In this document: one piece after another, positions 1 to 7,114 of the stretch | Numbering within the stretch: the stretch's first letter is position 1 | Layout: each line of letters begins with the position of its first letter | Assembly: GCA_003644265.1 (NCBI GenBank) | Contig: QNBX01000172.1 | Location: forward strand, 1-9,279 | Length of the DNA stretch: 9,279 nt | From: Planctomycetota bacterium | Lineage (GTDB): Bacteria; Planctomycetota; B15-G4 | Direction of reading: 5' to 3' | The notes under the pieces: generated by a model | What the model was told of the DNA's origin: nothing | Database searches by the model: none | The model's input: the letters and a program-made list of their open reading frames with translations, nothing else | Program-made: the position numbers and the translations under genes

Positions 1-33
1 CGGCGCGCGCGCGCCGAGGTGTTTGCCCGGTGA
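1..33 (+). CDS. 3' end of an upstream gene (possibly mreD)
   Basis: Frame 1 reads ten codons (RRARAEVFAR) to a TGA at 31-33. That stop overlaps the GTG start of the next gene as GTGA, the same style of overlap seen between the next two genes, which suggests one transcription unit. In many bacteria the gene before mrdA-rodA is mreD, so a MreD C-terminus is a reasonable guess from context only. Ten residues are too few to identify a family, and it is not certain that this frame is coding. Confidence 0.3.
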   Translation, partial: RRARAEVFAR

Positions 34-2399
34 GGCGTCGGCGCGTGGCGCTGGTGTTCCTGGTGCTCATGCTCGGCTACGCCGCCGTGTTCGCCCAGCT
101 CGTGCGCTTGCAGCTGGTCGAGCACGAGATGTGGAGCCGGGAGTCCCGTCGCAGCTCCAAGCACGTCACGTCGCTGCCGTTTGAGCGCGGCTGGATCCTG
201 GATCGTGACGGCGTGCCCCTGGCGCGAACCGAGGCGGTGGACGACCTCACCTTCAGCTATCGCGCCTGGCGTCGCGGCGCCGTGTCGGGTCTGGTCTCGG
301 GCGCCTCGTGGACCCTGGGCGCGCGCTGGCGCCTGCCGAGCCTGGTGCGCGCCAGCGTGGCCGATGACCTGGCCAGTCTCGGGGCGCTCAGCGTGGGGGA
401 GCTGGCCGGGCTTCAGCCCTACAAGCGGCGCAGCGACCTGGTGGGTTTCTACATCGAGCGGCTGTTCGGCCGCTCGGTCTCACGCGAGCTGTCCGCTCGG
501 CTGCGCGAGGACCCGCTGCGCTCTGAGGTGACCGTGGCGGAGCTGCCCGGCTTTGAGCAGGGTCTGAGCGCCGCGCGGGTGCGGGCGTCGCACGAAGCGG
601 ACGCCTGGGCGCGGCTGGTCGCGTTGGTGGGGCCGGAGCTGGTGCAGGAGGTCGACGACGTGGCGCAGCGGGCCATGGGTACGGTGGCGCGCGAGGCCGG
701 GCTGCCGTCCAACTGGTCCACGGCGGGCGTGCTGGAGCGCGAGGGCTGGAACTGCGTGCAGGCCCTGCAGGCCGAGTTCGAGCACCAGCAGATCGAGGTC
801 TGGGCCCAGGTCTCCTACGACGCCGCCACGCTGCTGGCCCTGCGAGGCGACGAGCTGCCGGGCTTGGGCCTGTCCACCCGCAACCGCCGGGTCTACCCCG
901 AGGCCGTGGCCGACACCGCCGCCTTGCTGGTGGGGCGGGTGGGTCCCATCACCCAGGAGAACGATGAGCAGGCGCGGGCCAACCGGGTCCGTCTGGCGTG
1001 GCTGCAGTCGTTGGATGACCTCTCGCCCGAGGAGCTCGACGAGCACGAGCGGCTGCGGGTGCAGGTGCGCGAGCTCGACTACCGCATCACCGAGGAGCGC
1101 GGCCAGATGGGGCTGGAGCGCGCCCTGGAGTCGCAGCTCCGTGGCCGGCGCGGTTGGGAGTCGCGCTGGCTCGACGCGGCCGGTGAGCCCCAGCGTGAGG
1201 CCGAGGTCGCGCGGCGCGGGCGCGACGTGCACCTGACCCTCGACGCGGAGCTGCAGCGGGCGGCGGAGGGCGTGCTGGTCGATGTCTGGCAGCGCGCGCC
1301 CGAGGTGCCTGGCGACCCGGCCGGCGTGCCCGAGCACTGGGCCGGCGCGATCGTGCTGCTCGACCCGCGCAGCGGCGATGTGCTGGTCGCCGCCAGCGGA
1401 CCACGGGCCACGCGACAGCAGCTCGACGGCGCCGAGCTGCACGAGACCGAGCGCCACCCCGCCAAGCTGCTGTATCACCGCGCTCTCTACGCCGGGGCCC
1501 GCGGCGTGGCGCCGCCGCCGGGTTCCACCTTCAAGCCGGTGTCGGCCCTCGCCGGCCTGAGCGCTGGCGTCATCACGGCCGGCACGCGCTTCTCCTGCGA
1601 CGGTGGCCTGGGTCAGGGGCGCTGGCGCATGCACTGCCTGGGCAACCACGGTGAGATCGACCTGGCCCGGGCCCTGGCGGTCTCGTGCAACGTCTACTTC
1701 TACCGCCTGGGGCAAGAGCTGGGCGCCGAGCCCCTCGCGGCCCTGGCGCGCCTGATCGGGTTCGGAGGACCGTTGCCTCTGCTGCAAGGCAATCGGCGCT
1801 TGCTGGCCGCCGGTGTCGACCCGCGCTGGGGCTTCAGCGAGCTGTCGCTGGGCATGATCCCCGGGCCGTGGGACCAGCGCGACGCCATGAGCCTGGCCAT
1901 CGGGCAGGCTCCTCTGGATGACGTCACGCCGCTGCAGGTGGCGTCCATGATGGCCGCCATCGGTTCGGGCTTCGTGCGCCCGCCGCGACTCGTCGCCGCC
2001 ATCGACGACGTGACCCTGGTGGACGACCCCGCCGTGCCGCTGCCCGTGGCCGCCTCGCACCTGGCCGCTGTGCGCGCCGCCCTGGCCGGCGTGGTCGACC
2101 CGAAGGCGCGCGGCACGGCCGCCGAGCTGGCCAGGCGCCACCCCGCCCTGGCCGCCCAGGTGGCCGCCAAGACCGGCACCGCCGAGGTGGACGACGTGCC
2201 CGATCAGTCGTGGTTTGCCGGCTACCTGCCGCGCGACAATCCGCGTCTGGCCTTCGCGGTCCTGGTCGAGGACTGCGGGCTGCACGGTTCGGAGGCGGCC
2301 CTGCCGGTCTTCCTGAAGCTGCTGGACACGCCCGCCATGCGGCGCCACCTGGCCGAGCAGGTCCTGCCGGGGGTGCCCCTCGGGGAGGCCCCGCGATGA
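30..2399 (+). CDS. mrdA: Penicillin-binding protein 2 (elongasome transpeptidase)
   Basis: Class B penicillin-binding protein, the DD-transpeptidase that cross-links peptidoglycan during lateral wall growth as partner of RodA. A short Arg-rich cytoplasmic start (MRRRR) is followed by one membrane segment at about residues 6-28 and the family motif RGWILDRDG near residue 54. The pedestal domain includes ELPGLGLSTRNRRVYPEAVA near residue 273 and GLERALESQLRGRRGW near 361. The transpeptidase domain has all three active-site motifs: S499-TFK (SxxK), S552-C-N (SxN) and K714-TGT. At 789 residues it is clearly longer than E. coli PBP2 (633); the extra length is in the pedestal, at about residues 75-250 and 313-350. 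The GTG start overlaps the preceding stop and sits just before the basic stretch and membrane anchor, which supports it. The rodA gene follows with a 4-nt overlap, so co-translation is likely. PBP2 rather than PBP3 is chosen because of the rodA neighbour. Confidence 0.93.
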   Translation: MRRRRVALVFLVLMLGYAAVFAQLVRLQLVEHEMWSRESRRSSKHVTSLPFERGWILDRDGVPLARTEAVDDLTFSYRAWRRGAVSGLVSGASWTLGARWRLPSLVRASVADDLASLGALSVGELAGLQPYKRRSDLVGFYIERLFGRSVSRELSARLREDPLRSEVTVAELPGFEQGLSAARVRASHEADAWARLVALVGPELVQEVDDVAQRAMGTVAREAGLPSNWSTAGVLEREGWNCVQALQAEFEHQQIEVWAQVSYDAATLLALRGDELPGLGLSTRNRRVYPEAVADTAALLVGRVGPITQENDEQARANRVRLAWLQSLDDLSPEELDEHERLRVQVRELDYRITEERGQMGLERALESQLRGRRGWESRWLDAAGEPQREAEVARRGRDVHLTLDAELQRAAEGVLVDVWQRAPEVPGDPAGVPEHWAGAIVLLDPRSGDVLVAASGPRATRQQLDGAELHETERHPAKLLYHRALYAGARGVAPPPGSTFKPVSALAGLSAGVITAGTRFSCDGGLGQGRWRMHCLGNHGEIDLARALAVSCNVYFYRLGQELGAEPLAALARLIGFGGPLPLLQGNRRLLAAGVDPRWGFSELSLGMIPGPWDQRDAMSLAIGQAPLDDVTPLQVASMMAAIGSGFVRPPRLVAAIDDVTLVDDPAVPLPVAASHLAAVRAALAGVVDPKARGTAAELARRHPALAAQVAAKTGTAEVDDVPDQSWFAGYLPRDNPRLAFAVLVEDCGLHGSEAALPVFLKLLDTPAMRRHLAEQVLPGVPLGEAPR
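2382..2388 (+). promoter_or_regulatory. Shine-Dalgarno site of rodA
   Basis: GGGGAGG lies inside the end of mrdA, 7 nt before the ATG at 2396. This strong site fixes the rodA start at 2396 and rules out upstream in-frame starts within mrdA. Confidence 0.75.
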
Positions 2400-3583
2400 G
2401 CGTGCGCCGTCGCCTGAACCTGGAGTGGCCCATCGTGCTGCCGGCCGTGGCGCTGCTGGTGATCGGTGTGGTGTTCATCCACAGCTCGACGGCGGAGCGT
2501 TTCCCCGGGCTCTGGAAGCGGCAGCTGCTGTTTGCCGCGGCTGGCATGCTGTGCGCCGCCGTGGTCATGCGCCTGGGCACGCGCCGGCTGCTCGACTCGG
2601 CCTGGGAGCTCTACGGCACGCTGATCGTGCTGCTGTTGATCGTGCCCTTCATGCCGGGCGCCGCCAGCGCCAGCAGCATGCGCTGGATCCCCATGCCCTT
2701 CGGCTTCAAGCTGCAGCCCAGCGAGTTCATGAAGCTGGGTCTGGTGCTGGGCTTGGCTCGACACCTGCGCCACCGAGGCGTGACCAACACCTGGAGCAGC
2801 TATCTGGGACCCGGCGCGCTGGTGGTCGTGCCCTGGCTGCTGATCGCGCGCCAGCCCGACCTGGGCACGGCCCTGGTGCTGCTGCCCATGTCCCTGGCCA
2901 TGGTGACCGTCAGCGGCGCGCGCGTGAGCCACATCTTCGGCGTGGCCCTGGTGTGCCTGGGGCTGCTGGTGGTGGCCTACCACGTGCCGGGCGTGCTCAA
3001 GCCGTACCAGAAGGACCGCCTGGACGCCTTCATCACCTCGGCCCCGGCCAAGGTGGCGCAGGTCTCGTCGCTGCGTGCCAAGCGGGACCAGGACGCGGTG
3101 GACGAGATGGAAGCCGAGCTGTCCGAGTTCAAGCGCGGCACGGGCTTCCAGCAGTACTACTCCATCGTCGCCATCGGCAGCGGCGGGCTCACGGGGGCGG
3201 GGCTCGGGCAGGGGCTGCAGAACCGCGCCAACCGGCTGCCGGTGAGCCACTCCGACTTCGTGGTCTCCGTGGTGGGGGAGGAGGCTGGGCTGCTGGGCAC
3301 CGGCCTGGTGCTACTGCTGCACGCGGCCCTCACGGCGGCCGTACTGGGCGTGGCCCATCGCACGCGCGAGCCCTTCGGGCGCATGGTCTGCGTGGGGGTT
3401 GGAGCCCTGCTGGGCGCCCAGGCCCTGATGAACATGGCCATCGCCACCGGCCTGCTGCCTGTGACCGGCCTGACCCTGCCGCTGGTGTCGTACGGCGGCT
3501 CCTCGGTGCTCTCGACCTGCGCCTCGCTGGGTTGCGTGCTGGACGTGGCGCGCCAGCGCACGGCGGTCTTCTTCGAGGAGTGA
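2396..3583 (+). CDS. rodA: RodA, SEDS-family peptidoglycan glycosyltransferase
   Basis: Multi-pass inner-membrane SEDS protein that polymerises lipid II into glycan strands and works with PBP2 and the MreBCD scaffold. The 395-residue product starts at the ATG overlapping the mrdA stop (ATGA), with a strong ribosome site 7 nt upstream; the open frame extends further 5' but only inside mrdA. Hydrophobic segments appear near residues 13-32, 42-63, 72-90, 130-150, 157-175, 180-200, 290-315, 330-350 and 360-380. Family signatures include FKLQPSEFMKLGLVLGLA, RQPDLGTAL, KPYQKDRL (202-209), AIGSGGLTGAGLGQG and the catalytic-region LPVSHSDF, with D287 at the position of the essential SEDS aspartate. 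The C-terminal GLTLPLVSYGGSS is typical of RodA/FtsW. An unusual charged stretch at about residues 216-247 enlarges the extracytoplasmic loop before AIGSGG. RodA is preferred over FtsW because of the PBP2 neighbour. Confidence 0.94.
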   Translation: MSVRRRLNLEWPIVLPAVALLVIGVVFIHSSTAERFPGLWKRQLLFAAAGMLCAAVVMRLGTRRLLDSAWELYGTLIVLLLIVPFMPGAASASSMRWIPMPFGFKLQPSEFMKLGLVLGLARHLRHRGVTNTWSSYLGPGALVVVPWLLIARQPDLGTALVLLPMSLAMVTVSGARVSHIFGVALVCLGLLVVAYHVPGVLKPYQKDRLDAFITSAPAKVAQVSSLRAKRDQDAVDEMEAELSEFKRGTGFQQYYSIVAIGSGGLTGAGLGQGLQNRANRLPVSHSDFVVSVVGEEAGLLGTGLVLLLHAALTAAVLGVAHRTREPFGRMVCVGVGALLGAQALMNMAIATGLLPVTGLTLPLVSYGGSSVLSTCASLGCVLDVARQRTAVFFEE

Positions 3584-3609
3584 CCGGCGCGCGGCGAGCG
3601 AGTTAGAAT
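3580..3609 (+). promoter_or_regulatory. Putative sigma70-type promoter for glutamate dehydrogenase
   Basis: GTGACC (3580-3585, 4 of 6 matches to TTGACA) is followed after 18 bp by TAGAAT (3604-3609, 5 of 6 matches to TATAAT). The -35 element overlaps the rodA stop codon. A start near 3616 would give a leader of about 75 nt before the dehydrogenase ATG, with a modest AGGA at 3677-3680. The A/T-rich hexamer stands out in a very GC-rich region. It was found by eye only. Confidence 0.45.
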
Positions 3610-3691
3610 CCGCGGCCCGCACGACCCCGCGTCAGCGCCGCCGGACACGGCCCGCTGCTACGCACTCCTCTGCTCCAGGACAGCCCGGACC

Positions 3692-5134
3692 ATGGCCATC
3701 GACGCGCCCGCCGTCTGCACCGAAGACCTCGACATGTACGCCATCTTCGGTCGGCAGTTCGACCGGGCGGCCAGCTTCCTCGACATCGACGAGGGGCTGT
3801 TGGCGCAGATCAAGGCCTGCAACAACGTGTACGCGTTCAGCTTTCCGGTGCAGGTCGAAGGCAAAGTGCAGATGTTCAAGGGCTGGCGTGCCGAACACAG
3901 CCACCACCGCAAGCCGCTCAAGGGCGGCATCCGTTTTGCTGACCACGTGGACGAGAACGAGGTCATGGCGCTGGCGTCGCTGATGACGTTCAAGTGCGCG
4001 CTGGTGAACGTGCCCTTCGGCGGCTCCAAGGGCGCGGTGCGCATCAACCCGTACCGCGTGTCCGACGACGTGCTGGAGAAGGTCACGCGCCGTTACGCCT
4101 TTGAGCTGGCGCACAAGAACTTCATCGGCCCCGGCGTCAACGTGCCCGCTCCCGACATGGGCACGGGCGAGCGCGAGATGGCCTGGATCGTGGACACCTA
4201 CGCCGCCATCCACCACGGCGAGCTGGACGCATTTGCCTGCGTCACCGGCAAGCCCGTGAGCCAGGGCGGCATCCACGGCCGCACGGAGGCCACCGGGCGC
4301 GGCGTGTACTACGGCATCCATGAGGCCTGCCAGCACGACGGCGACATGGATCGGCTCGGGCTCAAGGTGGGCACCGAGGGCAAGACCGTCGTGATCCAGG
4401 GCTTTGGCAACGTGGGCTATCACGCCGCGCACATCCTGCAGCACGAGGGCGGCGCCAAGATCGTCGGCATCGGCGAGTACAACGGCTCGATCTACAACCC
4501 CGACGGCATCGACGTCGACGCGCTCAAGGCGCACCAGAGCGAGACCGGCTACATCCAGGGTTTCGGTCACGGCTGCAAGGAGCTGCCCAGGAGCAGCGAC
4601 TGCCTGGAGCTGCCCTGCGACATCCTGGTGCCCGCGGCGCTCGAGAACCAGATCACCTCCGCGAACGCGCCGCGCATCCAGGCCAAGATCATCGGCGAGG
4701 GCGCCAACGGCCCCACCACCGACGCGGCCGACGAGATCCTCAACCAGCGTGGCGTGATGGTCATCCCCGACATCTACCTGAACGCCGGCGGCGTGACGGT
4801 CAGCTACTTCGAGTGGACCAAGAACATCAGTCACATGCGCTTCGGGCGCATGGCCAAGCGCTTCGACGTGGGGCGCGACCACCGCATCCTTGACCTGCTC
4901 GAGGAGGCCACCGGCGCCAAGCTGAGCCCCGAACGCCGGCAGGAGCTGGCCCAGGGCGCCGACGAGGTCGATCTGGTGCGCTCCGGTCTGTGGACCACCA
5001 TGGCCGACGCCTACGGCGAGATGAAGGCGGCCAAGCAGCGCTATGACGGCGTGAACGACCTGCGAACGGCCGCCTATCTTGTGGCGATCGAGAAGGTCGC
5101 CAACAGCTACGGCCAGCTCGGCATCTTTCCGTAG
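3692..5134 (+). CDS. gdhA: Glutamate dehydrogenase, animal-like hexameric type
   Basis: Catalyses reversible oxidative deamination of glutamate to 2-oxoglutarate and ammonium with NAD(P). The 480-residue protein has the substrate-site motif KPLKGGIRF (K77), the catalytic-lysine motif PFGGSKGAV (K113), GPGVNVPAPDMGT, and the dinucleotide-binding motif GFGNVG (237-242). The second strand of the Rossmann fold ends in VGIGEYNGSIYNPDG with E262, as in vertebrate enzymes that accept both NAD and NADP, so dual use is possible. The segment GEGANGPTTDAADEIL and the stretch PDIYLNAGGVTVSYFEW also closely resemble animal GDH. Between about residues 387 and 426 lies a segment absent from short bacterial enzymes, at the place where animal GDH carries its regulatory antenna. 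It has its own putative promoter, and a stem-loop follows the stop codon. Nothing in the sequence ties it functionally to the shell genes downstream. Confidence 0.95.
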   Translation: MAIDAPAVCTEDLDMYAIFGRQFDRAASFLDIDEGLLAQIKACNNVYAFSFPVQVEGKVQMFKGWRAEHSHHRKPLKGGIRFADHVDENEVMALASLMTFKCALVNVPFGGSKGAVRINPYRVSDDVLEKVTRRYAFELAHKNFIGPGVNVPAPDMGTGEREMAWIVDTYAAIHHGELDAFACVTGKPVSQGGIHGRTEATGRGVYYGIHEACQHDGDMDRLGLKVGTEGKTVVIQGFGNVGYHAAHILQHEGGAKIVGIGEYNGSIYNPDGIDVDALKAHQSETGYIQGFGHGCKELPRSSDCLELPCDILVPAALENQITSANAPRIQAKIIGEGANGPTTDAADEILNQRGVMVIPDIYLNAGGVTVSYFEWTKNISHMRFGRMAKRFDVGRDHRILDLLEEATGAKLSPERRQELAQGADEVDLVRSGLWTTMADAYGEMKAAKQRYDGVNDLRTAAYLVAIEKVANSYGQLGIFP

Positions 5135-5185
5135 CCGCGGGCGAGCGGCTCGAGCCCAGCGGTCGTCTGAGGGGCTCTTGAACTC

Positions 5186-5228
5186 CCTCGGCTGGAGCTC
5201 CGGCGCGGGCGTCAGCTCGCAGCCGAGG
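5186..5228. other. Large stem-loop after glutamate dehydrogenase (possible terminator)
   Basis: CCTCGGCTG+GAGCT (5186-5199) pairs with AGCTC+CAGCCGAGG (5214-5218 and 5220-5228). This gives a 14-bp stem with a single bulged G at 5219 and a 14-nt loop. It begins about 50 nt after the dehydrogenase stop codon. There is no T-run after it on either strand, so it is not a classical intrinsic terminator; it may stabilise the mRNA 3' end, help Rho-independent pausing, or separate this gene from the microcompartment operon. Confidence 0.6.
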
Positions 5229-5243
5229 TCGCATGCTCGTTGC

Positions 5244-5276
5244 ACCCGTCGCTCTACGGGTAGCCAGCTTCGTGGC
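5244..5276. other. Two small hairpins upstream of the microcompartment operon
   Basis: ACCCGT (5244-5249) and ACGGGT (5256-5261) form a perfect 6-bp stem with a 6-nt loop. GCCA (5263-5266) and TGGC (5273-5276) form a weaker 4-bp stem. They lie between the large stem-loop and the putative promoter, so they would probably belong to the dehydrogenase transcript or act as DNA sites. The second may be a chance structure in GC-rich sequence. Confidence 0.35.
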
Positions 5277-5314
5277 AGAAGACGCTGTCTGTCATGGGCA
5301 ACGCACGCTGGCTA
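5261..5314. repeat. Spaced inverted repeat flanking the putative microcompartment promoter
   Basis: TAGCCAGC (5261-5268) is repeated as its exact reverse complement GCTGGCTA (5307-5314), with 38 nt between. The right arm overlaps the first two bases of the proposed -10 box and the left arm lies upstream of the -35 box. This is the geometry expected of paired operator half-sites, but an 8-bp match over this distance can occur by chance. Confidence 0.3.
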
Positions 5315-5318
5315 TGAT
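5289..5318 (+). promoter_or_regulatory. Putative promoter of the microcompartment operon
   Basis: CTGTCA (5289-5294, 4 of 6 to TTGACA), an 18-bp spacer and TATGAT (5313-5318, 5 of 6 to TATAAT). The A of the aldehyde dehydrogenase ATG lies 9 nt downstream of the last base of the -10 box, within the usual start-site range, and no Shine-Dalgarno sequence precedes that ATG. Both points fit a leaderless or nearly leaderless transcript. It was identified by eye only. Confidence 0.4.
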
Positions 5319-5326
5319 CGCCAACG

Positions 5327-7051
5327 ATGATCCTCCAAGACGCTGATCTGCGCTCGATCCAGGAGGCCCGGGACCTGGTGCGTCGTAGCCAGGTCGCCTG
5401 GGAGCGCTGGCGCCGGGTCGATCAGGTCACGGTGGACCGCGTCTGCGAGGCCATGGCCCGCGCGGGCAGCGCCGCCAGCGAGACCCTGGCGCACCTGGCG
5501 GTGGAGGAGTCGGGCTTCGGCAACCCCGTCGGCAAGTTCCAGAAGAACCGCTTCTGCACGGACATGCTCTGGGAGAGCCTCAAGGACCTGAAGACGGTGG
5601 GGGTGGTGCAGCGTGATGACGCGCGCCGCTACTACCAGGTGGCGGAGCCGTACGGCGTGGTGTTGGCCATCGTGCCCATCACCAACCCCACCTCGACGGC
5701 CATGTACAAGGCGCTCATCTCGGTCAAGGCGCGCAACAGCATCGTGGTCAGCCCGCACCCGCGGGGGGTGCGCTGCATCGGCGAGGCCACGGCCATCATG
5801 GCCCGCGCTGCGCGCGAGGCCGGCGCGCCCGAAGACCTGATCCTGTGCATGGCATCGCCCTCGCTCGAGGGCACCCACGAGGCCATGAAGGCGCCCGAGA
5901 CCGCGCTGATCCTGGCCACCGGAGGGCCGGGGCTGGTGCGGGCCGCGTACAGCGCCGGCAAGCCGGCCTACGGCGTGGGCCCCGGCAACGCGCCGGCCTT
6001 CATCGAGCGCAGCGCCGACATCGACCACGCCGTGCGCGCCATCGTGGGCAGCCAGACCTTCGACAACGCCACCATCTGTGCCAGCGAGCAGTCGCTGGTG
6101 ATCGACGCGCCCATCGCCGATCAGGTGCGCGCCGCCTTCACGGCCAACAGCGCCCACTGGTGCAACCCGGCGGAGCGCGAGGCCTTGCAGCGCATCGTGC
6201 TGCGCGGCCGCCGCGTCAACGCCGACATCGTGGGGTTGTTCCCGCATCAGATCGCGGCCATGGCCGGCTTCGAGGTGCCCGAGACCACCACCGTGCTGCT
6301 GGTCGAGGAGACCGGCGTGGGCTGGGACCACCCCCTGTCCGTCGAGAAGCTCTCGCCGATCCTCTCGGTCTACGTCGAGGACGGCTGGGAGGCGGGCTGC
6401 GAGCGCTGCATCGAGATCCTCGACTTTGGTGGGCGCGGGCACACGCTGGCCATCCACAGCCGCGACGAGGACATCATCTGGCGCTTCGTGGCCGAGAAGC
6501 CCACCCATCGCATCCTGATCAACGCGCCCACGGCGCAGGGGGCGGTGGGTTTCGGCACCGGCCTGGTGCCCTCCATGACCCTGGGCTGCGGCGCGTTCGG
6601 CGGCAACATCACCTCCGACAACATCAGCGCCCACAACCTGCTGCTCACCAAGCACGTGGGCTACTGCTACGAGGGCTTCGTCGAGTCGTTCCCCGACTTT
6701 GCCCAGGGCCCGCCGCGCGAGATGAGCTTCTCGCCCCAGGCCGCCGCGCCCGTGCCCGGCCCGCGCGCCAGCCACAGCAGCGGCGCCGTGGGCACCTCGG
6801 GCCCCACGCCCGCGCCGCGCGCGCCGAGCCCCGAGCGCCTAGCATGGCTGGGCAACCCGGCCCACCCGGCCTCGCCGTCGGGCTCCGGCGCCGCCCCGGG
6901 CACCGGCCCGGCCACGCCCTCCGGCTCTGCTCCGGCCGCGCCCACTCACTCCGACACCGCAGCGCAGACCACGCCGGGCGGCCCGCCGTCCCGCCGTCGA
7001 CCGCTCTATGAGGGCGGCCCGCTTCCCGACCTGACGTCCAAACTGACCTGA
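5327..7051 (+). CDS. Microcompartment-associated CoA-acylating aldehyde dehydrogenase
   Basis: Converts an aldehyde, CoA and NAD+ to acyl-CoA and NADH, the usual core enzyme of catabolic microcompartments (PduP/EutE role). Residues 1 to about 460 form the dehydrogenase. They include PYGVVLAIVPITNPTSTAMY, VSPHPRG, the cofactor-region LATGGPGLVRAAYSAGKPAYG, VGPGNAPAFI, and the nucleophile motif TICASEQ with C251. The NPTSTA and CASEQ forms resemble the aldehyde half of AdhE and sulfoacetaldehyde dehydrogenase more than classical PduP. No N-terminal encapsulation peptide is visible. Instead, after about residue 472 there is some 80 residues of Pro/Ala/Ser/Gly-rich, probably disordered linker, ending in a distinct tail of about 19 residues (RRRPLYEGGPLPDLTSKLT), a candidate C-terminal encapsulation peptide. 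A BMC-H gene follows after 63 nt, so the enzyme is probably lumenal. The start chosen matches the expected first helix; it lacks a ribosome site. Substrate chain length cannot be told from sequence. Confidence 0.9.
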   Translation: MILQDADLRSIQEARDLVRRSQVAWERWRRVDQVTVDRVCEAMARAGSAASETLAHLAVEESGFGNPVGKFQKNRFCTDMLWESLKDLKTVGVVQRDDARRYYQVAEPYGVVLAIVPITNPTSTAMYKALISVKARNSIVVSPHPRGVRCIGEATAIMARAAREAGAPEDLILCMASPSLEGTHEAMKAPETALILATGGPGLVRAAYSAGKPAYGVGPGNAPAFIERSADIDHAVRAIVGSQTFDNATICASEQSLVIDAPIADQVRAAFTANSAHWCNPAEREALQRIVLRGRRVNADIVGLFPHQIAAMAGFEVPETTTVLLVEETGVGWDHPLSVEKLSPILSVYVEDGWEAGCERCIEILDFGGRGHTLAIHSRDEDIIWRFVAEKPTHRILINAPTAQGAVGFGTGLVPSMTLGCGAFGGNITSDNISAHNLLLTKHVGYCYEGFVESFPDFAQGPPREMSFSPQAAAPVPGPRASHSSGAVGTSGPTPAPRAPSPERLAWLGNPAHPASPSGSGAAPGTGPATPSGSAPAAPTHSDTAAQTTPGGPPSRRRPLYEGGPLPDLTSKLT

Positions 7052-7114
7052 GATCCACACCCCCATGGGCACCTCGGGCGACACAGCCCGCGGGACCCGG
7101 AGAGCTGAGCGCAC

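Noticed and set aside
1..16. 16-bp perfect CG palindrome (alternating CG tract) at the window edge, and a similar CG run near 8250
   Set aside because: Both lie in apparent coding sequence of Arg/Ala codons and are expected by chance at this base composition.
2210..2395. Extended N-terminus of RodA from a GTG at 2210
   Set aside because: It would lie wholly inside mrdA and add Arg/Gly/Pro-rich sequence; the ATG at 2396 has an ideal ribosome site and begins at the usual RodA start.
480..6775. Long open frames on the - strand opposite mrdA (480-2348), glutamate dehydrogenase (3632-5245) and the aldehyde dehydrogenase (5312-6775)
   Set aside because: They mirror well-supported + strand genes and have no recognisable family motifs; stop-poor antisense frames are expected in DNA this GC-rich.
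7075..7090. 5-bp hairpin (CGGGC/GCCCG) between the aldehyde dehydrogenase and BMC-H genes
   Set aside because: Too short to stand out in GC-rich sequence, and there is no T-run.
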